From NCBI GenBank assembly GCA_946543025.1, contig CAMNLN010000007.1, positions 1-27,645 on the forward strand: a DNA stretch of 27,645 bases, written 5' to 3'. Position 1 is the stretch's first letter. Each line of letters starts with the position of its first letter. This document shows, one piece after another, positions 8,017-14,550 of this stretch. A program made the position numbers and the translations under genes. The stretch comes from an uncultured Verrucomicrobiota bacterium. GTDB taxonomy: Bacteria > Verrucomicrobiota > Kiritimatiellia > RFP12 > UBA1067. The notes beneath the pieces were generated by a model, which worked only from the letters and a program-made list of their open reading frames with translations, did no database searches and was not told the DNA's origin.

Positions 8017-10671
8017 ATGGTGGAATTTGACAAAAGGCGTGATCGGGTGCTCTTCGTCGCCGCTGCGATCTTGTGTGTGGCGGCGCATGGCGAGACGTAC
8101 AAGATGAGCGGGCAGGATCCGGGCGGTACGACCTCGTTCAACGAGATCGGGAAATGGGTGCTGAACTCGAACACGTCCGTGAAGGCGACCGAGCCGCCGT
8201 GCGCGGGCAACGACTACATTACCACGGCCATGCTCCGCACGCCGAACAATTCGGCCTCTGACCATACCTTCGGCGGCGATTCGCTGACGCTTTCCGGAAC
8301 GGGTGCCTACATCGGGTTCAAGGGCAAGAGCGGCACCACAATCACCGTCCCCAACCTGATCGCCGACGGCGGCTACATCCAGAACGCCACGGACAACACC
8401 TACTTCAACCTTGCCGGAAACATCACGGTGAAGAGCGGCAAGGATTTCCGTCTCCAGACCGTCGAGCCGAACGAGCGCGGCATCGTCGTGAAGGCGCCGA
8501 TCTCGGGGCCCGGCACGGAGATCTGGCTGATGCTGCCCATGACGAACCTCGTGACGTCCAAGACCAAGTACGTGCGGCTGGAGGGCGACAACTCCGGATT
8601 CACGGGGAAGTTCCGCGCGGCGGGCGGCGGAAACTTCACGGTCAACTCGGACGTCGCGTTCGGCGCCGTTCCCGCCACGACGACTGCTGACGCCATCACG
8701 ATCAACGGACCGCTTTGGATCATCACCAACAATCTCGAGACGGCGGCGACACGCGGCATTACCCTGCCGAACACGCAGGGTTCCTCTGGTTCGAGCTATC
8801 CCGGCATGCGGCTGCAGGTGTCCAGCTACGCGACGGCGTGGATTCGCGGCCCGATCTCGGGCGCGGGGCCGATCGTCAAGACGGGCGATTCGGGCGTCGT
8901 GCACTTCACCGGCTCGTTCGCGGACTACACGGGGGCGATCTCGCTCGAGCGCGGCGTCACGTGGTTCGACGGGCCGAATCCCGTCTCGCTTCCCAACGTG
9001 ACGGTTACGGCCGGTTTCGGCGTCTCCTCGAACGAACTGACGATCGCGCGTCTCGTCTTCAGGTCCGGCAACCTCTGGGTGTCGCTCGGCGACGCCGATC
9101 CGGACGTGCCGCGTCTCGTCGTGACCGATTCGATGGAGTTCGCGCATGCCGGGGCGGTCAATGTCTACGACACCAGCGCCACTGTCCCCGAGCGCGTGCA
9201 TGGTGTCACGTTCCAGCTCGTGAAGGCGCCGGGGCATGCGCTCTCCGAGGCGCTCGCCCATGGCTGGCTCTATTCCAGCCATCCCGACACGGTCGACCTC
9301 GCCGTGCGCGACAATGGCGACGGCACGGAGACGCTGCTGTTCACGCGGACGCCTTCGGCGAACGTCTACTACCATGCGGTGAGCGACGTGATCGACACCT
9401 CCGCCTTCACGACGAAGGCGTGGAAGCACAACAGGGGCGACGCGAACGAGGAGGCCGTGGCGGCGACGGCGGGAAACACCTATGTCGTCAACTGGGGTGT
9501 GTTCCGTACGCCGGACAGGGGCAGCGTGTACACGTTCCCCGGCAGCAAGCTGGTGTTCGACGGCCTGGGCATCACCCTCAAGAGCGCCAACAACACGCAG
9601 TGCAGCTACCTGACGAACGCATGGTGCATAAACAAGTCCGATTGGTGGGTGTCCACGCCGCGCAACGTGACGATCGACGGCGACCTCCACCTCGCGCCGG
9701 TGGGGGACTACGCGCTCGGGCTCAACTCGGCCTCGCAGAAGCGGACGCTCGACCTCTACTCCGAGCTGTCCGGCTGCGGCCAGCTCCAGATGTACGGCTA
9801 CGGCAACCCGGCGTTCGGGGCGAAGATGTACACGGTCGCCCTCCACGCGGCCAACACAAACTTCCACGGCATCGTCTACGCGCGCGGCCAGACGAACTTC
9901 TACTGCCGCATCGCGTGCGAGGAGTCGCTCGGCGCGAATCCCCCGGCCTTTGCGGAACGGCAGCTGCAGTTCAACGGCGCGGGGCTGATGGTGACGAACA
10001 ACGTGACGCTCGACGACTCGAACCGCGGCATCTGGCTCTACAACACGGGCGGCACGTGCGGCACGTTGGAAGACGACGCAGGGTCGGGCGCGAGCTACTC
10101 CACCAACAACCTCGCGTCGGATCGCCCGTACCCGGGCGGCGCGTGGTTCAACGCCTACGGATCCAACACGACGCTGCGCGTGGACTGCCCGATCGCGGGG
10201 CCGGGCGCGCTGAGCGTCTACGCGGACGGCACGGTCGTGCTCGCCGGCGCGAACGCCTACACGGGCGGCACGGTGGTGCGGCGCGGCACGCTCGTGCCGG
10301 CGTCCGTCGGCGCGCTTCCGGGCGCGGTGACGGTGATGGCGGGCGGCACGCTCTGCGCGCCGGACGACCCGACGCTGCCGTACGGCGTGGTGCTGAAGGG
10401 GCCAATCGTGTTCGAGGAGGGGGGCGCGCTCACGCACGCGGGCATCGCGGCGCGCGCGGCGAACGAACAGTTCTTCACCGTGCCACTCATGCTGCTCGCG
10501 CCCGGCGCGACGCTGACGGACGCGGAGCTGGCCGCGCTGCCGGTCGCGACGGGGCTGCCGCGGAACTGGATCGCGAAGGCGAAGCAGGAGACGGTGACGG
10601 TGGACGGAGCGGCGCGGACCGCAGTTTCCGCCGAGGTCAAGTTCGGCGCGACAGTCATCATCATTCGTTAG
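8017..10671 (+). CDS. Secreted autotransporter-type beta-strand repeat (PATR) protein, two homologous halves, no beta-barrel
   Basis: The 884-residue protein has a signal peptide (core 11-22, cleavage near AHG/ET at 25). It is a solenoid-like succession of Gly/Asn/Thr-rich beta strands. GANAYTGGTVVRRGTLV near residues 745-765 is a clear passenger-associated (PATR, TIGR02601-like) repeat, and SISGAGPIVKTGD-type turns recur. The protein seems to be two related modules, about 25-445 and about 449-884. Each contains an AGNxY...RTP...TF.G..L...G pattern (AGNDYITTAMLRTP versus AGNTYVVNWGVFRTP). It has neither a C-terminal autotransporter barrel nor a PEP-CTERM motif, so the mode of surface display is unknown. 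A GGAG ribosome site lies 8-11 nt before the ATG. Such proteins abound in Kiritimatiellota and Verrucomicrobiota; a glycan-binding or surface role is only inferred from the neighbours. Confidence 0.72.
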   Translation: MVEFDKRRDRVLFVAAAILCVAAHGETYKMSGQDPGGTTSFNEIGKWVLNSNTSVKATEPPCAGNDYITTAMLRTPNNSASDHTFGGDSLTLSGTGAYIGFKGKSGTTITVPNLIADGGYIQNATDNTYFNLAGNITVKSGKDFRLQTVEPNERGIVVKAPISGPGTEIWLMLPMTNLVTSKTKYVRLEGDNSGFTGKFRAAGGGNFTVNSDVAFGAVPATTTADAITINGPLWIITNNLETAATRGITLPNTQGSSGSSYPGMRLQVSSYATAWIRGPISGAGPIVKTGDSGVVHFTGSFADYTGAISLERGVTWFDGPNPVSLPNVTVTAGFGVSSNELTIARLVFRSGNLWVSLGDADPDVPRLVVTDSMEFAHAGAVNVYDTSATVPERVHGVTFQLVKAPGHALSEALAHGWLYSSHPDTVDLAVRDNGDGTETLLFTRTPSANVYYHAVSDVIDTSAFTTKAWKHNRGDANEEAVAATAGNTYVVNWGVFRTPDRGSVYTFPGSKLVFDGLGITLKSANNTQCSYLTNAWCINKSDWWVSTPRNVTIDGDLHLAPVGDYALGLNSASQKRTLDLYSELSGCGQLQMYGYGNPAFGAKMYTVALHAANTNFHGIVYARGQTNFYCRIACEESLGANPPAFAERQLQFNGAGLMVTNNVTLDDSNRGIWLYNTGGTCGTLEDDAGSGASYSTNNLASDRPYPGGAWFNAYGSNTTLRVDCPIAGPGALSVYADGTVVLAGANAYTGGTVVRRGTLVPASVGALPGAVTVMAGGTLCAPDDPTLPYGVVLKGPIVFEEGGALTHAGIAARAANEQFFTVPLMLLAPGATLTDAELAALPVATGLPRNWIAKAKQETVTVDGAARTAVSAEVKFGATVIIIR

Positions 10672-10691
10672 AGAAACAAAGGAGAAGAAAC

Positions 10692-11795
10692 ATGTACGAC
10701 AAACTGTGCGTAAACGCCCGTTCGATGCCGTTCTGGTGCGTCGCCAACCCGCTTGGGGATCCGTTCGGCGGCCCCGTGCAGCCGAAGCTCGACTCGCTTG
10801 AGGTCGCGCAGATTATTGCGGACGCCAAGACGGAAGGGCTGATTGAGATGACGAGCTACCACGACGACGACCTCGTGCCGTGGGACCCGGCGCATCCCGA
10901 GGATGACCTCGATCCAAAGTCCGCCGCCTACGCGAAGCTCGTCGCGATCCGCAAGATCCTCCGTAAGGCGGGCGTGAAGGTGAACGCCTCGATCTGCTCG
11001 CTCCACGGGCATCCGATGTTCAGGGCGGGCGGCCTCTGCAATCCCGATCCGAAGGTTCGTGCGCTGGCGGCGAAGAAGGTGGAGCGCACGCTGCGCATCG
11101 GCGCGTTCCTCGGCGCGCGGCACTACGTCTACTGGGTGGCGCGCGACGGCTTCGAGAGCTATCCGGGATGCGACTTCAAGCGCTGCTACGACTGGCTCGC
11201 CGAGGGGCTGAACCACGTGACGGACTACATCGGGAAGAAGGGCCTCAAGAACTACGTGGGCGGCACCGTGGAGCCGAAGCCGAACGAGCCGCGCGGCGCG
11301 ATGTTCCTGCCGACGAGCGGACATTCCGTCGGCTTCATCATGACGCGGCTCAAGAAGCCCGACTTCTGGGGCGTCAATCCCGAGCTGCTCCAGCACGAGG
11401 GCATGTGCCTCATCAACTCCGTCCTCACCGTCTCGTATCTGATCGCCTGCAGGAAGCTGAAGTTCCTGCATTTCGGCTCGCAGATGAAGGGACAGTTCGA
11501 CGACGATTTCCCGCCGCTCGTGGGGCCCGAGGGCCTGAAGGAGACGGTGTGGATGTTCCGGACGCTCGCGGACTGCGGCTGGAAAGGCATCATCGAGTTC
11601 GACTGCCACATGCTCCGCTGCGACGGCGGCACGACGAAGGAAGAGGCGATCGACCGCATGCGCCGCTTCATCCGCCAGAGTTCCGAGGCCGTGGACGTGT
11701 GCGTGGCGCTCGCCTCGCGTATCAAGCCCGCGAAGAAGGGGCTTACGCAGGGAGAGGCCGACCTCGCCGCTATCCGCCAGATGTGCAAGGTCTGA
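10692..11795 (+). CDS. Xylose-isomerase-like TIM barrel with altered metal site
   Basis: The 367-residue protein aligns by eye along its length with class I (Streptomyces-type) xylose isomerases. SYHDDDLVPW supplies the catalytic His57-Asp60 pair. YVYWVARDGFE matches YVxWGGREGxE. VEPKPNEPRGAMFLPTSGH holds metal ligand Glu194 and the catalytic Lys196. GVNPELLQHEG carries Glu231 and His235, with one extra residue between them compared with NPExGHE. QFDDDF (270-272) and EFDCH (Asp304) match further ligands. The position expected to be the metal-1 Asp in HIDLNGQ is Gly262 here (HFGSQMKGQ). It has no signal peptide, so it is cytosolic. Next to a xylulokinase-type kinase it probably isomerises an aldose, but the changed site may mean a different sugar or reaction. 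The ribosome site AGGAGAAG precedes the ATG, 20 nt after the PATR gene. Confidence 0.75.
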   Translation: MYDKLCVNARSMPFWCVANPLGDPFGGPVQPKLDSLEVAQIIADAKTEGLIEMTSYHDDDLVPWDPAHPEDDLDPKSAAYAKLVAIRKILRKAGVKVNASICSLHGHPMFRAGGLCNPDPKVRALAAKKVERTLRIGAFLGARHYVYWVARDGFESYPGCDFKRCYDWLAEGLNHVTDYIGKKGLKNYVGGTVEPKPNEPRGAMFLPTSGHSVGFIMTRLKKPDFWGVNPELLQHEGMCLINSVLTVSYLIACRKLKFLHFGSQMKGQFDDDFPPLVGPEGLKETVWMFRTLADCGWKGIIEFDCHMLRCDGGTTKEEAIDRMRRFIRQSSEAVDVCVALASRIKPAKKGLTQGEADLAAIRQMCKV

Positions 11796-11807
11796 TTTGG
11801 CAATGTC

Positions 11808-11820
11808 CAGGGAAAGCATG
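11808..11820 (+). promoter_or_regulatory. Ribosome binding site that decides the start of the DUF5703 gene
   Basis: CAGGGAAAG (11808-11816) sits just upstream of ATG 11818-11820, which gives a clean signal peptide. The alternatives TTG 11797 and ATG 11803 lack a purine-rich leader and would place charged residues ahead of the signal. Confidence 0.55.
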
Positions 11821-14532
11821 CTCGGAAAAACGGTGTGGGCCAAGGCCGTCGCGCTCGCGCTGGCTGTCGCGCCGCTTGTCGCGACGGCGCAGGGCTGGAC
11901 GCCACAGCCTGTCGTGTTCGATACGCCGGCCGAGGACGCCAACGGCGCGATGCTCCTCGGCAACGGGGAGCTGGGGGCCGTCGCATGGGTGACGGCGGAC
12001 GGTGCGCTCCATACGATTCTCCAGGGCTCCGACACCTGGAACGAGGGCGGACGTCACGTCAAGACCGGCGCGATCGACTACGAGACGAAGAAGCCCGTCG
12101 ACGCGGGAACGTTCCGGCAGGAGCTTTCGCTGGCGCGAGGCGAGTTCGAGGCCTCGTGGAAGAGCGGCGGCGAGGCGGTGTCGCTCCGCTACCGTATCCA
12201 GCAGGGCACGGACTCCATTGTCGTGTGCGACGTGAAAGGCGCGCCCGCAGCCGACGCGAAGGTGGTGAATTGGCGTCTCTATCCCGGCGGAGCGAAGGCG
12301 TTCGGCGTGGGCGAATACGAACTCGGCATCCGGTTCTACGGGGGAAAGTTCAAGGAGAACGTGGCGGGCCAGAAGTTCACCATCGCCGCCGACCGTCTCG
12401 TGCCGGGCGGATGGTGTCACGTGAACCGCAACGAGACCGTCGCCGAGCTGATGAAGGCCTACGACTACTATCAGGCGACAGGCGACTTGGGCAAGCCGGA
12501 CTTGCTGTCGAATCGCGTCTTTGGCGCGATCACCAGAAAGATGGAAGGACCGCGCGTCCTGTTCCTCACCGCCGTGACGAGCCTCCACCCTTGCAGGGAC
12601 GAGGCGGAGTGGCGGCGGCGCACGGAGGCGATGCTCGCGAGGGACGGCTGGACGTCCGACGGCGAGGACGCGAAACGCGCCGCGCATGTTAGGGCGTGGG
12701 CCGCGTTTTGGGAACGCAGCCACATAGACGTGACGCCGCGCGCGGGCGCATCGTCGAGGTCTCCGCGCCGTGATTTCCCGCTGAATCCCAAGCTGCCGTT
12801 GAGCTTTGGCGTCGATTCGAAAGGCGGCAACCGCTTCCTCGGCACGTTCGTGACGGCCGACGTGGCTTTCGGAGGCGAGAAGGCTTATTCCGGCGCGCCG
12901 AAGACGGGCGAGAAGATCGCGAATGCCGTCGTGGCGCAGGCGGCGGATGCGCTTGCGAAGAACGGCGGCTTCCGTTTCGCGTGTCGTTTCGTCACGAAAG
13001 ACGCAACCAGGCCGCAGCGGCTGCTCGACAACATAACGCCGGGAGGACACGACGGCTTTCTCGTCGATTTGTACCAGGAACGGTTGCGTCTGATCGTCGG
13101 CGTGGACATCTACCGCCATCCCGCCAAGGTGGCGTCAGGACGAGAGACGAATATTTCCGTGTCGGTGTCGCCGTTCGGCGACGTCGAGATCGACGTGGGC
13201 GGCGAGAAGATGCGGAAAAGGGGCAGGTTCACGCTCGCGGAGGAATGCGCTGGCGTGACGCGCGCCTACGCCTGCCAACGGTACGTCTCGCTCTGCGCCG
13301 GCTTTGGACGCTTGCCGATCCGCTTCAACGGTTCGATCTTCACCGTTCCCTACAAAGGCGATCCCGACTACCGGCGCTGGGGCAGCGGCTACTGGTGGCA
13401 GAACACGCGCCTGCCGTATTATCCGATGTTCGCCTCCGGCGACGTCGACTCGACGGAACCGCTCTTCCGCATGTACTTCGGGCTGCTCGACTTCAACCTG
13501 AAGCGCACAAGAAGATACCTCGGACACGGGGGCGCGTATTTCCCCGAGTGCATCCAGCCGTGGGGCGACCACTTCATGGACACGTACGGGCCGGAGTGCG
13601 AATGGAAGGACCGCAGGGACAAGCTGCAGGAGAGCGGCTACCACAAGTACGAGTGGGTGGGGCAGCTGGAGCTTTCGCTCATGGCCGTCATGCGTTGGCA
13701 ACATGACCGCGACGACGCATGGTTCAGGGAAAAGGCGCTCCCGGCGATCCGCGCGTTCGTGCGCTACTTCGACGAGCACTACGCGCTCGACGAGAACGGG
13801 CGCTACCTCATGTATCCGGCGCAGGCCCTCGAAACGTGGTGGGACTGCACCAATCCGATGCCAGAGGTCTCCGGGTTGATCCGCGTGACCGACCTGTTGC
13901 TCGCCATGCCAGACGATCTGCTCCCCGACGAAGACCGTGCCCTCTTCGCGAAAATTCGCGCACGCGCGCCGCAACCGCCCACGCGCAGGATCGACGACGG
14001 CAACGTCGTGTTCGCGCCGGCCGAAAAGTTCGCGAACCACCGCAACGTGGAGACGCCGGAACTGTATTGCGTGTTCCCGTTCCGCCTCTGCTCGTTCGAG
14101 AAGTCCAACGCCGAGATCGGCCGGCGCACGTATGCCGCCGGGCGCTTCCACAAGCTGTATCGCGGATGGGCGCAGGACGAACTGAACGCGGCGTATCTCG
14201 GTCTGGCCGAGGAGGCGCGGGAACATGTCGCCGAACGTGCGCTGACCCATTCGAAGGAGATTTACCGTTGGCCGGCGTACTGGGGGCCGAACTTCGACTG
14301 GTGTCCGGATCAGGACGACGGCAGCGTGTTCGTCAATTCCCTTCAGTCCATGCTGATGCAATACGAGGGCGACAGGATATTCCTCCTGCCGGCGTGGCCG
14401 AAGGACTGGAACTGCGACTTCAAGCTTCACGCGCCGCGCAACACGACGGTCGAGGGACGCGTGGAGAACGGCGAGGTGAGGAATCTCGTCGTCACGCCGC
14501 CCGCCCGCCGCAAAGACATTGTCATCTACTAG
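11818..14532 (+). CDS. Secreted DUF5703/GH95-like glycosidase candidate with inserted LamG domain
   Basis: The 904-residue protein has a signal peptide (LGKTVWAKAVALALAVAP, cleavage near ATA/QG). The N-terminal beta-sandwich has NGAMLLGNGELGAVAW and GSDTWNEGGRH, the hallmark of DUF5703 and related GH95-type proteins. An (alpha/alpha)6-barrel part starts near residue 482 with CQRYVSLCAGFG and continues with IRFNGSIFTVPY, WWQNTRLPYY and GAYFPECIQPWG. The C-terminal FLLPAWPKDWNCDFKLHAP motif is typical of the same group. Between about 306 and 480 a LamG-like sandwich is inserted (LLDNITPGGHDGFLVDLYQ...). GH95 members are alpha-L-fucosidases or galactosidases, but DUF5703 proteins have no firmly known activity and the catalytic residues cannot be assigned here. 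It is a probable exo-acting glycosidase outside the cytoplasm, mid-operon. Confidence 0.72.
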   Translation: MLGKTVWAKAVALALAVAPLVATAQGWTPQPVVFDTPAEDANGAMLLGNGELGAVAWVTADGALHTILQGSDTWNEGGRHVKTGAIDYETKKPVDAGTFRQELSLARGEFEASWKSGGEAVSLRYRIQQGTDSIVVCDVKGAPAADAKVVNWRLYPGGAKAFGVGEYELGIRFYGGKFKENVAGQKFTIAADRLVPGGWCHVNRNETVAELMKAYDYYQATGDLGKPDLLSNRVFGAITRKMEGPRVLFLTAVTSLHPCRDEAEWRRRTEAMLARDGWTSDGEDAKRAAHVRAWAAFWERSHIDVTPRAGASSRSPRRDFPLNPKLPLSFGVDSKGGNRFLGTFVTADVAFGGEKAYSGAPKTGEKIANAVVAQAADALAKNGGFRFACRFVTKDATRPQRLLDNITPGGHDGFLVDLYQERLRLIVGVDIYRHPAKVASGRETNISVSVSPFGDVEIDVGGEKMRKRGRFTLAEECAGVTRAYACQRYVSLCAGFGRLPIRFNGSIFTVPYKGDPDYRRWGSGYWWQNTRLPYYPMFASGDVDSTEPLFRMYFGLLDFNLKRTRRYLGHGGAYFPECIQPWGDHFMDTYGPECEWKDRRDKLQESGYHKYEWVGQLELSLMAVMRWQHDRDDAWFREKALPAIRAFVRYFDEHYALDENGRYLMYPAQALETWWDCTNPMPEVSGLIRVTDLLLAMPDDLLPDEDRALFAKIRARAPQPPTRRIDDGNVVFAPAEKFANHRNVETPELYCVFPFRLCSFEKSNAEIGRRTYAAGRFHKLYRGWAQDELNAAYLGLAEEAREHVAERALTHSKEIYRWPAYWGPNFDWCPDQDDGSVFVNSLQSMLMQYEGDRIFLLPAWPKDWNCDFKLHAPRNTTVEGRVENGEVRNLVVTPPARRKDIVIY

Positions 14533-14550
14533 GCGAAAGAGAGCAAACTC

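Noticed and set aside
8005..10437. A long minus-strand open frame opposite the PATR protein gene
   Set aside because: It has low-complexity Arg/Val/Ala translation and no recognisable motif, while the plus-strand reading has a signal peptide and a PATR repeat.
8017..10671. PEP-CTERM or autotransporter barrel at the end of the PATR protein
   Set aside because: The last residues (AEVKFGATVIIIR) form a single strand; there is no PEP motif, hydrophobic helix with basic tail, or barrel domain.
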